A stretch of 57,306 nucleotides of DNA. It comes from Clostridia bacterium (GTDB lineage: Bacteria > Bacillota > Clostridia > Christensenellales > Borkfalkiaceae). The notes under the pieces are model-generated. The model made no database searches and was not told where the DNA came from. It saw only the letters and a list, made by a program, of their open reading frames with translations. Positions 32,824 to 40,429 of this stretch are shown piece after piece. A program made the translations under genes and the position numbers. Within the stretch, counting starts at the first letter, position 1. Each line of letters starts with the position of its first letter. The stretch is taken from assembly GCA_029059705.1 (NCBI GenBank), contig JAIDVM010000035.1, forward strand, positions 1 to 57,306, read 5' to 3'.

Positions 32824-33402
32824 ATGAAAAACTTTTTTACCACAAAAAGACTGTGCCGCGCGGGAGTTATCGCCGCGCTGTACGTCGCACTCACCTACGC
32901 GTTCGGCGCGATAGCTTACAGCGGATTTTTGGAAATCCGCCCCGCCGAAGCTTTAACTATTCTGCCGCTGTTCTTCCCCGAAGCTGTGCCCGCCCTCTGG
33001 GTTGGCTGCATGCTGGCAAACCTCGGCTCGCAGTTCATCATGTACGACGTTCCAATCGGCGGACTTGCAACCCTCGTCGCCGCGCTGTGCACCTACGGCG
33101 TGGGCAGGCTCATTAAAAACCATGTTTTAAGAATGGCAATCGGCGGAATTTTCCCCGTGCTCGTAAACGCCTTCGTTATTCCCTTCGTCATAATTTTGTG
33201 CGGCGGAGCGGAGGGCTTCGATACGACCGTAATCGCCTATTGGACGTTCTTCGGCTCGCTGTGCGCAACGCAGTCGCTGTGGGTTTACGGGCTTGGCTCG
33301 CTGCTTTATGCGGGCATTTACGGCCTGCAAAAAAAGGGAATTTCCGTTTTCTTGGATAAGCCTAAAAACGATAAAAAAACCGAAAAAACAGGCGAAATTT
33401 AA
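32824..33402 (+). CDS. queT: QueT family queuosine-precursor transporter
   Basis: This 192-residue membrane protein is an S component of an energy-coupling (ECF) importer for queuosine precursors. The family parts are the N-terminal LCRAGVIAALYVALTYAFG, EIRPAEALTILPLFFPEAVPALWVGCMLANLGS and the later SLCATQSLWVYGLGSLLY; about five or six membrane segments are visible. A basic tail ends it. No strong ribosome site precedes the ATG. The preQ1 riboswitch directly upstream fixes the likely substrate as preQ1 or a relative. The shared ECF module is not in the window. Confidence 0.93.
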   Translation: MKNFFTTKRLCRAGVIAALYVALTYAFGAIAYSGFLEIRPAEALTILPLFFPEAVPALWVGCMLANLGSQFIMYDVPIGGLATLVAALCTYGVGRLIKNHVLRMAIGGIFPVLVNAFVIPFVIILCGGAEGFDTTVIAYWTFFGSLCATQSLWVYGLGSLLYAGIYGLQKKGISVFLDKPKNDKKTEKTGEI

Positions 33403-33413
33403 AGGGCGCCATG

Positions 33414-33444
33414 TCCGTATTGTACATAAAAAGTACGGATTTTT
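33414..33444 (+). terminator. Possible queT terminator
   Basis: TCCGTA (33414-33419) and TACGGA (33434-33439) followed by five T; the loop is long (14 nt), so it is a weak candidate. Confidence 0.4.
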
Positions 33445-33517
33445 CCATATAAATACGGCATAATAACGCGCGAGGAAATGCTTGATTTGTTAAAAAGCAT
33501 AGTTTCAAAATGATAAA

Positions 33518-33553
33518 AAACCGCCGCTTGCGGATTTCCGCAAGCGGCGGTTT
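33518..33553 (-). terminator. Strong hairpin at the 3' end of the Pr6Pr gene
   Basis: AACCGCCGCTTGCGGA / TCCGCAAGCGGCGGTT, nearly perfect over 16 bp, flanked by A-rich sequence giving a T run on the minus strand. It also backs up queT termination. Confidence 0.85.
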
Positions 33554-33555
33554 GA

Positions 33556-34251
33556 TTATTCTTGGTTCTTTTTTGATTTAAATTTTTCTTTAATCTCTTT
33601 TATGTGGTCAAGCAAATAAATTATGTAACCCAATATTACAAAAGCCGCAATTAAAATCACCAGCCACGTAAAAAATCCGCCCCAACCGAGGTTGTCTACG
33701 TTTAAAAAGAAGTATGGATAGACGACGGGCGTCGTTTCGTGGTTTACGACAGCGGAACGGATAAGAATAAACGCTACGTAAACGAGGGGCATTACAACCG
33801 AAAGCAGAGGATAAGACCATTTGGTTTTGCCGTGTTCGTAAAACAGCACCCAGTCCAAAATAAACATTATCGGCAATATGAGGTGCAGGGTAAGATTGCT
33901 TAAAGACGTAAAATATTCAACCGCCGTCTTGTCCTTGGCAAGCAGAATGTTGTACACGAGGAAGGTTACCGCAATCATTATCATGCACATAAATTTGAAT
34001 GCAGGGGCGAGCGTGCAGGCGCCGTCCTCTTTTTTGTTTGCGCTTTTTACGGTGAAAACGAGCGAAACGAACATAAACCCTAAGCAGATATAATTACTCA
34101 GATTTGTGTAATAGACGTAAAAGTCAAAGTTAAACTCCGCGGCGAAAAGCCCCAGACTTGCCAAAACGCCGATTACGCCCAACGTGCAGTAAATTGTTTG
34201 AAAAAGAAGCTGAACCGTTTTATTTTTTACAATCGTCATTTTATTCAACAC
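33556..34251 (-). CDS. Pr6Pr-like integral membrane protein
   Basis: This protein of about 231 residues (227 if ATG 34239 is used) has six membrane segments, typical of the Pr6Pr/FAR-17a-like family: YYTNLSNYICLGFMFVSLVF, TSLSNLTLHLILPIMFILDW with its conserved His, and the motif YPYFFLNVDNLGW near TM6. A basic C-terminus follows. The family has unknown function in bacteria. It is monocistronic, and neither possible start has a good ribosome site. Confidence 0.75.
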   Translation of the reverse strand: MLNKMTIVKNKTVQLLFQTIYCTLGVIGVLASLGLFAAEFNFDFYVYYTNLSNYICLGFMFVSLVFTVKSANKKEDGACTLAPAFKFMCMIMIAVTFLVYNILLAKDKTAVEYFTSLSNLTLHLILPIMFILDWVLFYEHGKTKWSYPLLSVVMPLVYVAFILIRSAVVNHETTPVVYPYFFLNVDNLGWGGFFTWLVILIAAFVILGYIIYLLDHIKEIKEKFKSKKNQE

Positions 34252-34350
34252 TTTATTAATTATTTGTTGTTTATTTGTTTCAACGAGAGCATTTTATCAC
34301 GATAAAGCTTATATGTCAAAAGTTTTAAAGGGGTTTTTATAAAATAAAAC

Positions 34351-34376
34351 AACCGCTTCCCGAGGGGGAAGCGGTT
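34351..34376 (-). terminator. Terminator of pckG
   Basis: AACCGCTTCCC / GGGAAGCGGTT with a 4-base loop, followed on the minus strand by GTTTTATTTT. Confidence 0.85.
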
Positions 34377-34423
34377 AATTTTTTATATTAATTTGTTTGG
34401 TCTTTGACGATGTTGTTTATAAG

Positions 34424-36262
34424 TTATTTGCTTGCTTTTTCCGTCTTTTCGGCGGGCTTGCAGTTGTTTTTAAGCGTTTCAAGGCTCTGCCACAGCTCGT
34501 CGGGAATTCTGTCCTTTATCGTGCCGTTGTAATAACCTTCAAGCTCTTCAGCTTCCTTTGCCCACTTTTCCTTGTCGACAACAAGGATTTCTTTAAGCGA
34601 CTTCAAATCAAATTTCTTGCCCTTGCAGATTTCGTAATCGAGTTCGGAAATGTCGATATCCTCAGCCTTGGGAACGTAGCCGATAGCCGTTTCTTCAGCG
34701 TCTACCGTGCCGTCGCAGCGCTTTAAAATCCATTCCAAAACGCGCATATTGTCGCCGAAGCCCGGCCACATGAAGTTGCCGTCCTTATCGGTGCGGAACC
34801 AGTTTACGTTGAAGATTTTGGGGGGATTTGCAATCTTTTTGCCCATATTTACCCAATGCGCGAAGTAGTCGCCCATGTGATAGCCGGTGAAGGGCTTCAT
34901 TGCCATGGGGTCGTGGCGCAAAACGCCTACTGCGCCCGCCGCCGCAGCGGTTGTTTCGGAGGACATTGCCGAACCGATAAACACGCCGTGGTTCCAATCC
35001 CTTGCCTGATATACGAGGGGAGTGGTGGAAGCTCTTCTGCCGCCGAAGATGATTGCGGAAATGGGAACCGCTTCCAAAGAGCCGAATTTTTCGGAGATGC
35101 AGGGGCAGTTAGCCGCGGGAGCCGTAAAGCGGCTGTTGGGGTGCGCCGCGCAGGTGGATTTATCTTTTTTGTCGAACTTAGCGGGGTTCCAGGGCTTGCC
35201 CGTCCAGTCGATGCAATGTTCGGGAAGCTCTTTCGAAAGTCCTTCCCACCAAACGGTCATGTCGTCGGTGTTGAGCGCAACGTTGGTGAAAATGGTGCCC
35301 TTCTTTGTGGACTGCAACGCGTTGTAGTTGCTGTGTTCGTTGGTGCCGGGAGCAACGCCGAAGAAGCCGTTTTCGGGGTTTACCGCCCAAAGTCTGCCGT
35401 CTTCGCCAACTCTGAGCCATGCGATATCGTCGCCGACGGTTTCGATTTTATATCCCTTTTCGCGGTAGTGCTTGGGGGGAATGAGCATTGCAAGGTTGGT
35501 TTTGCCGCACGCGGAGGGGAAAGCCGCCGCAACGTACTTTTTTTCGCCGTCGGGGAAGGTTACGCCCAAAATCAGCATGTGTTCCGCAAGCCAGCCCTCG
35601 TTTCTGCCGAGGTAGGAAGCAATTCTTAATGCAAAGCACTTTTTGCCCAAAAGCACGTTGCCGCCGTAAGCCGAGTTTACGGAAATAATCGCGTTGTCCT
35701 CGGGGAAGTGCATAATGTATCTCTTTTCCGCGTTGACGTCGCACTTTGCGTGCAAGCCTTTAATAAAGTCGCCGTCCTTGCCCAAAGCGTCTAAAACGGT
35801 TTTGCCCACGCGGGTCATTATGTTCATGTTTAAAACTACGTAAATGGAGTCGGTTACCTCTATGCCGTACTTTGCAAATTCGCTGCCGACAACGCCCATG
35901 GAATAGGGGATTACGTACATCGTTCTGCCCTTCATCGAGCCGCGTGCGATTTCCGAGCAAAGCTCGTAAGCCTGCGAAGGAGCCATCCAATAATTTATGG
36001 GGCCTGCGTCTTCCTTCTTGGTGGTGCAGATAAACGTTCTGTCCTCAACGCGCGCAACGTCGTTCACCTTGGTGCGGTGGAGGTAGCAGTCGGGAAGGAG
36101 GTCTTCGTTGAGCTTAATAAGCTCGCCGCTTTTAACCGCTTCTTCCTTTAATTTTTTTATCTGGGTTTCGCTGCCGTCAATCCAAACGATTTTGTCGGGC
36201 TGGGTAAGCTCTGCGCTCTCGTTTACAAAGTCAAGAACTTTTTTGTTCTTAGTCAAAGCCAT
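34424..36262 (-). CDS. pckG: Phosphoenolpyruvate carboxykinase (GTP)
   Basis: This 612-residue enzyme interconverts oxaloacetate plus GTP with PEP, CO2 and GDP; in anaerobes it often works toward oxaloacetate for fermentation to succinate. It is of GTP type, with the kinase-1a loop FPSACGKTNLAML, the metal site EKKYVAAA and ETVGDDIAWLRVGEDGRLWAVNPENGFFGVAPGTN, and GGRRASTTPLVYQARDW for PEP and nucleotide binding. ATG 36262 follows AAGGAG. It forms a monocistronic unit with the promoter at 36304-36332. Confidence 0.97.
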   Translation of the reverse strand: MALTKNKKVLDFVNESAELTQPDKIVWIDGSETQIKKLKEEAVKSGELIKLNEDLLPDCYLHRTKVNDVARVEDRTFICTTKKEDAGPINYWMAPSQAYELCSEIARGSMKGRTMYVIPYSMGVVGSEFAKYGIEVTDSIYVVLNMNIMTRVGKTVLDALGKDGDFIKGLHAKCDVNAEKRYIMHFPEDNAIISVNSAYGGNVLLGKKCFALRIASYLGRNEGWLAEHMLILGVTFPDGEKKYVAAAFPSACGKTNLAMLIPPKHYREKGYKIETVGDDIAWLRVGEDGRLWAVNPENGFFGVAPGTNEHSNYNALQSTKKGTIFTNVALNTDDMTVWWEGLSKELPEHCIDWTGKPWNPAKFDKKDKSTCAAHPNSRFTAPAANCPCISEKFGSLEAVPISAIIFGGRRASTTPLVYQARDWNHGVFIGSAMSSETTAAAAGAVGVLRHDPMAMKPFTGYHMGDYFAHWVNMGKKIANPPKIFNVNWFRTDKDGNFMWPGFGDNMRVLEWILKRCDGTVDAEETAIGYVPKAEDIDISELDYEICKGKKFDLKSLKEILVVDKEKWAKEAEELEGYYNGTIKDRIPDELWQSLETLKNNCKPAEKTEKASK

Positions 36263-36303
36263 AGTTCTTTCTCCTTAAAAAAATCAAATTTTTTACAAAT
36301 ATC

Positions 36304-36332
36304 ATTATAGCAAATAAGTATAAAAAAAGCAA
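36304..36332 (-). promoter_or_regulatory. pckG promoter
   Basis: On the minus strand TTGCTT (36327-36332), 17 bp, TATAAT (36304-36309), in an AT-rich divergent gap of about 210 bp. Confidence 0.7.
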
Positions 36333-36471
36333 ATTAAAATATATATAATTTGGTATGTGCAAATTCCACAATTAAACTACTCAAAAAGTATAAAAAGTTA
36401 CATGATTTTTCAATTTTTTCATATTTTATGCGCGTATTATAGATTATAGAATAATTTTCAGGTGTTTCGTT

Positions 36472-37473
36472 ATGGGCGGTTACGTAAAAAATATTGCGGT
36501 TATAAAGGGACTTAAAGACGGCTTTTCGGTTGACGGCGGGCCGCTTTCGGGGCTTGTAAAGTGCGAAAGATACGGTTCGGTTTTGCGCGTTGAAGTAACT
36601 TATTTAAACTTTGCGCCGCTTTCGGAAGGGCGATACGTAACCGCGATATCCGACGGGAACTCTACTTTGATTGTCGAAAACGGAACGTTTGAGGGGAGCT
36701 CGCCCATTGACACTAGCGAGGGGTTTGCGGCGCTTGTGTGCTATATAAACGGCGGGGTTTTTCCCGTGGCTTCGGCGGTGTGCGGAAACTTTCACGGCGC
36801 GGCTTTGGGCATAAAAGAGGAAGTGGAAAAGGTGGAGCGCGCCGCGCCCGAATGCGTTGAAAAGACGGAAAAGAAAACTGATAAGAAAAACGAAAAAACG
36901 CCCGTAACCCCTTACGAGGACGAGGCGATTGCGGAGGTAAATTATTATGAATTCGCACAAGTTGATAAAGGCGGTGGGGCTTTACGCCAAAATAAAGAGG
37001 AAGAAAAAGACGGGGCTGAAGCTTGCGAAAATGAAGCGGCTTTTGGCGCTTTCGAAAAAGGGCAAAGTGGCGTAAACGGCGGATATGACGGGGGTAATCG
37101 TCAAAAAAACGGCAAAAACGGGGCTTCGCCCTTATCGCGCGGCGGCTTTTACGAGCGGGTGAAGGACGAGGTTGAAGGATTGCTTCGCGTTTATCCCAAG
37201 GAAGAGGCGCTTGAAAAAACGGTGGAAAATTCAAAGTGGGTGCGCATAACCTACGACGGCGACAAATTTTACGTTTTCGGCGTGATATACGGGGGGCAAT
37301 CGCCCGAATACATATGCTACGGCGTGCCGACGGAGCAGAGCGAAGCTCCGCCCGAGAGTATGCGCGGGCTGGCGTCGTTTATTCCCCTTTCGCCCGACGA
37401 GCGGCACCGCGGTTACTTTATTATGTATCAGGACGCGCAAACGGGCGCAAGCCTTAAAATAGATTTGGAGTGA
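36472..37473 (+). CDS. Unknown two-domain protein with charged linker
   Basis: This 333-residue protein has no signal peptide or membrane segment. The N-terminal ~110 residues form a beta-rich domain (VKNIAVIKGLKDGFSVDG...LVCYINGGVFPVASAVCGNFHG). A Lys/Glu/Gly-rich, low-complexity linker (about 115-215) follows, then a compact C-terminal domain (FYERVKDEVEGLLRVYP...KWVRITYDGDKFYVFGVIY, YICYGVPTEQ, RGYFIMYQDAQTG). The C-terminal domain resembles one I associate with uncharacterised clostridial proteins, but I cannot name its family with certainty. It is monocistronic, starts at ATG 36472 with AGGTG, and ends at a strong terminator. Confidence 0.75.
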   Translation: MGGYVKNIAVIKGLKDGFSVDGGPLSGLVKCERYGSVLRVEVTYLNFAPLSEGRYVTAISDGNSTLIVENGTFEGSSPIDTSEGFAALVCYINGGVFPVASAVCGNFHGAALGIKEEVEKVERAAPECVEKTEKKTDKKNEKTPVTPYEDEAIAEVNYYEFAQVDKGGGALRQNKEEEKDGAEACENEAAFGAFEKGQSGVNGGYDGGNRQKNGKNGASPLSRGGFYERVKDEVEGLLRVYPKEEALEKTVENSKWVRITYDGDKFYVFGVIYGGQSPEYICYGVPTEQSEAPPESMRGLASFIPLSPDERHRGYFIMYQDAQTGASLKIDLE

Positions 37474-37477
37474 AATG

Positions 37478-37512
37478 AAAAGCGGCGGCGCATTAAATGC
37501 GCCGCCGCTTTG
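37478..37512. terminator. Terminator between convergent genes
   Basis: AAAGCGGCGGCGCATT / AATGCGCCGCCGCTTT, an almost loopless 15-16-bp inverted repeat that can serve either strand. Confidence 0.8.
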
Positions 37513-37521
37513 GGATTGACG

Positions 37522-37737
37522 TTATTTAAGCCCTTTAAAGGGTTTGAAGGCGATTAGCGAGTAAACGCAGAAAAGGGCGGATACTCCGCAAATTGCAAGA
37601 TAAACGCGGGGCAAAACGGTTATTCCAAAGCTTAAAATTTGTAGCAGGTTTACGCCCGAAAGAGCGTATACGCCCCCGATTATGCCCAAAACAACGAGGT
37701 TTGCCACGCATAAATAGCAAGTTAATTTCATAACCAT
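37522..37737 (-). CDS. Small two-TM membrane protein, DUF378-like
   Basis: This 71-residue protein has two hydrophobic helices: CYLCVANLVVLGIIGGVYAL, and VYLAICGVSALFCVYSLIAF after a short linker with PRVY. The overall pattern (N-G helix, LLQILS, RVYLAICGVSAL) resembles the small DUF378 family; the match is loose. It begins 9 bp after the upstream gene's stop, at ATG 37737 or ATG 37731, so the two are probably cotranscribed. The function is unknown. Confidence 0.6.
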   Translation of the reverse strand: MVMKLTCYLCVANLVVLGIIGGVYALSGVNLLQILSFGITVLPRVYLAICGVSALFCVYSLIAFKPFKGLK

Positions 37738-37746
37738 AGTATGGAA

Positions 37747-38007
37747 CTAAATCGTAATATTATCCAGAACGAGCTTGTCGAATTCGGGCTTTTCGGCAAA
37801 GTCGCGCGGCAAAAAGCGCACCGTGCGGAATTTGGCAAAGTTGATGATATGCGTTTTTAAAAGTATGGGCGTGGAGATATCGAGTTCTTCGCACACGTCC
37901 GAAAGGTAGTTGAAAAAGTGCGAGTGGACGTACTTTTCGTCGTTTTCGTAAACGACCTGTTTTATTATCTTTTCGCCGACAATTACTTTGCCCCAAATTC
38001 TGAACAT
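37747..38007 (-). CDS. Conserved clostridial protein of unknown function, leaderless
   Basis: This 86-residue soluble protein starts MFRIWGKVIVGEKIIKQ, followed by HFFNYLSDVCEELDISTPI, AKFRTVRFLPRDF and the ending KPEFDKLVLDNITI. I recall similar small MFRIWGK proteins in many Clostridia, all without a known role. On the minus strand TTGCAA-17 bp-TATAAT ends 6 bp before ATG 38007, so the transcript should start at the A of the ATG; a TTG two codons earlier would lie upstream of it. It diverges from the Lrp-type regulator. Confidence 0.7.
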   Translation of the reverse strand: MFRIWGKVIVGEKIIKQVVYENDEKYVHSHFFNYLSDVCEELDISTPILLKTHIINFAKFRTVRFLPRDFAEKPEFDKLVLDNITI

Positions 38008-38013
38008 ACACAA

Positions 38014-38042
38014 ATTATATTAAATTTTGCGGCGGTTTGCAA
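38014..38042 (-). promoter_or_regulatory. Promoter giving a leaderless transcript
   Basis: Minus strand TTGCAA (38037-38042), 17 bp, TATAAT (38014-38019); the start codon lies 7 bp past the -10. Confidence 0.7.
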
Positions 38043-38047
38043 ACAAT

Positions 38048-38076
38048 TTGACAGCAAAGGCAAAAAAGATTAAAAT
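38048..38076 (+). promoter_or_regulatory. Promoter of the Lrp-aminotransferase pair
   Basis: TTGACA (38048-38053), 17 bp, TAAAAT (38071-38076). It lies back to back with the leftward promoter, the -35 boxes being 5 bp apart, so the Lrp protein could control both. Confidence 0.75.
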
Positions 38077-38099
38077 AAACGAAAACGCGGAGGGAAATT

Positions 38100-38591
38100 A
38101 TGGAAAAGCTGAAAAGGGATATTCTTGCGGTTTTGGCGGAGGATTCGCGCCTTAATGCGGCGCAGATTGCGTGCTCGCTGCAAGCCGACGAAAAGACGGT
38201 TAAAAAATGCATACGCGAGATGGAAGAGGGCGGGATAATCGTTAAATACACCGCGATTATAAACGCCGACGATTTGGAAGAGGACGCGGTTGAGGCGCTT
38301 ATCGAGGTTAAGGTTACCCCGCAGCGCGGGCACGGCTTTGACATGATTGCCGAAGAAGTTGCGGCGCACGCCGAGGTGCAGAACCTGTACCTTATGAGCG
38401 GCGCTTACGATTTGGCGGTGATAGTCCGCGGCAAGTCCTTGCGTGAAATTTCGCGTTTCGTTTCCGAAAAAATTTCCACTTACGACAGCGTGATTTCTAC
38501 CGCGACGCACTTTATACTTAAAAAATATAAGGTGGAGGGCGCGGTTATGCAAAGGCCCGAAGGCGGAAAAAGGCTGAGCGTGCAGGCTTAA
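38100..38591 (+). CDS. Lrp/AsnC family transcriptional regulator
   Basis: This 163-residue protein has an N-terminal winged helix-turn-helix (LKRDILAVLAEDSRLNAAQIACSLQ...VKKCIREMEEGGIIVKYTAIIN) and a C-terminal RAM (AsnC) ligand domain (ALIEVKVTPQRGHGFDMIAEEVAAHAEVQNLYLMSGAYDLAVIVRG). It forms oligomers and senses small molecules, often amino acids, in known members. GGAGG lies upstream of ATG 38100. The aminotransferase downstream is its likely target and may link it to amino acid levels. Confidence 0.93.
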   Translation: MEKLKRDILAVLAEDSRLNAAQIACSLQADEKTVKKCIREMEEGGIIVKYTAIINADDLEEDAVEALIEVKVTPQRGHGFDMIAEEVAAHAEVQNLYLMSGAYDLAVIVRGKSLREISRFVSEKISTYDSVISTATHFILKKYKVEGAVMQRPEGGKRLSVQA

Positions 38592-38615
38592 AGGCGCGCT
38601 TATTTTGCGGATTGG

Positions 38616-38631
38616 GCGGCATATATGCCGC
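38616..38631. other. Perfect palindrome between the Lrp-type and aminotransferase genes
   Basis: GCGGCATATATGCCGC is a 16-bp perfect palindrome followed by GGTTTTTG. It could be a regulator-binding site or a weak terminator. Confidence 0.5.
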
Positions 38632-38646
38632 GGTTTTTGATATTTT

Positions 38647-39822
38647 ATGCGTAATTTCGTAAATAGACGCGCCGCGGCGTTGCAGCCGAGCGGCATAAGA
38701 AAATTTTTTGATATAGTGCAGAAGATGGAGGGCGCGATTTCGCTGGGCGTGGGCGAGCCCGACTTTGTTACGCCCTGGAACGTGCGCGACGCGGCTATCC
38801 GTTCTTTGAGGCGCGGATACACGCAGTATACGGGCAACCGCGGGCTTTTGGAGCTTAGGGAACTTATTTCAAAGTACTTAAAGGAGCGGTTTTCGGTTGA
38901 GTACCCCGCCGAACGCACGATTGTGACGGTGGGCGCGAGCGAGGCTATCGATTTGGCACTCCGCGCAACGTGCGAGGATGGCGACGAGGTTTTGGTGCCC
39001 GACCCTTCTTACGTTTCGTACGCGCCGACGGTGACTTTGGCGGGCGGAACTCCCGTAGCCGTTAAGTGCGTTGCCGAAAACGACTTTATTTTAACGCCCG
39101 AGGCTTTGGAAAAGGTTATTACTAAAAAGACGAAAATTTTGATTTTGCCCTATCCGAACAACCCGACGGGCGCGGTTATGACAAAGGAGCAGTTACAGGC
39201 TATCGCGCCCGTGATTTTAAAGCATGATTTGCTTGTGATAAGCGACGAAATTTATGCCGAGCTGACTTACGGCGGCAAGCATTTTTCGATTGCTTCGTTG
39301 CCGCAAATGAGCGAAAGGACGGTATATATAGGGGGCTTTTCGAAGGCGTTTGCCATGACGGGCTGGCGTGTGGGCTTTGTTTGCGCGCCGAAAGAGATAG
39401 ACGGGGCGATGTTTAAAATTCACCAATACACCATTTTGTGCGCGCCGCAGATGAGCCAGAGGGCGGCGGTTTGCGCTTTGGAGGAGGGCTTTTCGGACGG
39501 GTTTTCCACCGTTACGGAGATGCGGGAGGAATATTCGCGCCGCGGCAGATTTTTGGCGGGTTCGTTAAATAATTTAGGGCTTAAATGCTTTATGCCCAAG
39601 GGCGCGTTTTACGTTTTTGCCTCGGTTGAAAGGACGGGCATGGACGGCGAAACGTTTGCGAACGAGCTTTTAAAGGAGCAAAAGGTTGCAGTTGTCCCCG
39701 GCGGGGCTTTCGGTGCGGCGGGCGTGAATTTCGTGCGGTGTTCGTATGCGTCGTCTATGAAACAGCTTTCCGAAGCGGTTGAAAGAATAGCCGAATTCGT
39801 GGCGGCGCACGCCGTTAAATAA
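38647..39822 (+). CDS. PLP-dependent aminotransferase, class I/II
   Basis: This 391-residue fold-type I aminotransferase has SLGVGEPDFVTP (substrate-binding N-terminal arm), YTQYTGNRGLLELR, ILPYPNNPTGAV, the SDEIYAEL aspartate that contacts PLP nitrogen, and the Schiff-base lysine in GGFSKAFAMTGWRVGF; the C-terminal RCSYASS has the carboxylate-binding Arg. It resembles the PatA/AspC-like group often paired with Lrp-type regulators in Firmicutes. Exact substrates are open. No clear ribosome site precedes ATG 38647. Confidence 0.92.
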   Translation: MRNFVNRRAAALQPSGIRKFFDIVQKMEGAISLGVGEPDFVTPWNVRDAAIRSLRRGYTQYTGNRGLLELRELISKYLKERFSVEYPAERTIVTVGASEAIDLALRATCEDGDEVLVPDPSYVSYAPTVTLAGGTPVAVKCVAENDFILTPEALEKVITKKTKILILPYPNNPTGAVMTKEQLQAIAPVILKHDLLVISDEIYAELTYGGKHFSIASLPQMSERTVYIGGFSKAFAMTGWRVGFVCAPKEIDGAMFKIHQYTILCAPQMSQRAAVCALEEGFSDGFSTVTEMREEYSRRGRFLAGSLNNLGLKCFMPKGAFYVFASVERTGMDGETFANELLKEQKVAVVPGGAFGAAGVNFVRCSYASSMKQLSEAVERIAEFVAAHAVK

Positions 39823-39851
39823 TTGACAAACGGGGCGCGGAATTATATAAT
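39823..39851 (+). promoter_or_regulatory. Consensus promoter of greA-lysS
   Basis: TTGACA (39823-39828), 17 bp, TATAAT (39846-39851): a perfect sigma-A match, starting directly after the aminotransferase stop. Confidence 0.88.
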
Positions 39852-39868
39852 AGAAAAAGCAAATTGGT

Positions 39869-39937
39869 GGTTTTGCGCACGCAAAATCACTTTTAACTTT
39901 ATTTTTAAGGATTTTATTTGCCGAAGGGCAATTTTTT
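39869..39937 (+). promoter_or_regulatory. greA leader with two hairpins, one terminator-like
   Basis: The ~90-nt leader holds TTTTGCG/CGCAAAA near 39874-39890 and TTGCC-GAAG-GGCAA followed by six T (39918-39937) just before the AGGAG ribosome site. This may be an attenuator, perhaps a self-regulatory device for the transcript-cleavage factor (inference). Confidence 0.45.
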
Positions 39938-39949
39938 AGGAGATTTTTT

Positions 39950-40420
39950 ATGGCAGAACAGAAAATCGTTATGACGGAAAAAAACTACGAAAAGTTAAAG
40001 CAGGAGCTGGAAACGCTTATTAAAGTAAAGCGCCCCGAAATTATCGAAAGAATTAAGGAAGCGCGCAGTCACGGCGACCTTTCGGAGAATGCGGAATACG
40101 ACGCGGCGCGCGAGGAACAGCGCTCGAACGAGGGTAAAATCGCGGAGCTGGAATACAAAATTAAAAACGCGGATATACGCGAAGAGGTTTCCGACACGAG
40201 CTACGTGCACTTAAACAGCGTGGTAACCGTTTATGACGACGACATGGACGAGGAAGTGACCTATACCATAACCTCGGTAACCGAGGCGGACGCAATGCAC
40301 GATAAAATTTCGGTGGAATCGCCCGTGGGCGCGGCGCTCCTTAGAAAAAGGGTTGGGGATACGGTTAAAATAGACTGCCCCGACGGTGCGTATACTCTTA
40401 AAATAAAGGCAATAAAGTAA
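39950..40420 (+). CDS. greA: Transcription elongation factor GreA
   Basis: GreA enters the secondary channel of RNA polymerase and stimulates cleavage of backtracked RNA. The 156-residue protein has the N-terminal coiled coil with the acidic tip (GDLSENAEYDAAREEQ, residues about 42-57) and a C-terminal FKBP-like domain (ESPVGAALLRKRVGDTVKIDCPDG). AGGAG precedes the ATG. It is cotranscribed with lysS, 9 bp apart, a frequent arrangement in Firmicutes. Confidence 0.97.
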   Translation: MAEQKIVMTEKNYEKLKQELETLIKVKRPEIIERIKEARSHGDLSENAEYDAAREEQRSNEGKIAELEYKIKNADIREEVSDTSYVHLNSVVTVYDDDMDEEVTYTITSVTEADAMHDKISVESPVGAALLRKRVGDTVKIDCPDGAYTLKIKAIK

Positions 40421-40429
40421 GGGAAAGAC

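Noticed and set aside
39852-39949. T-box or lysine riboswitch controlling lysS
   Set aside because: The leader is too short (~90 nt), has no T-box sequence, and belongs to greA in front of lysS.
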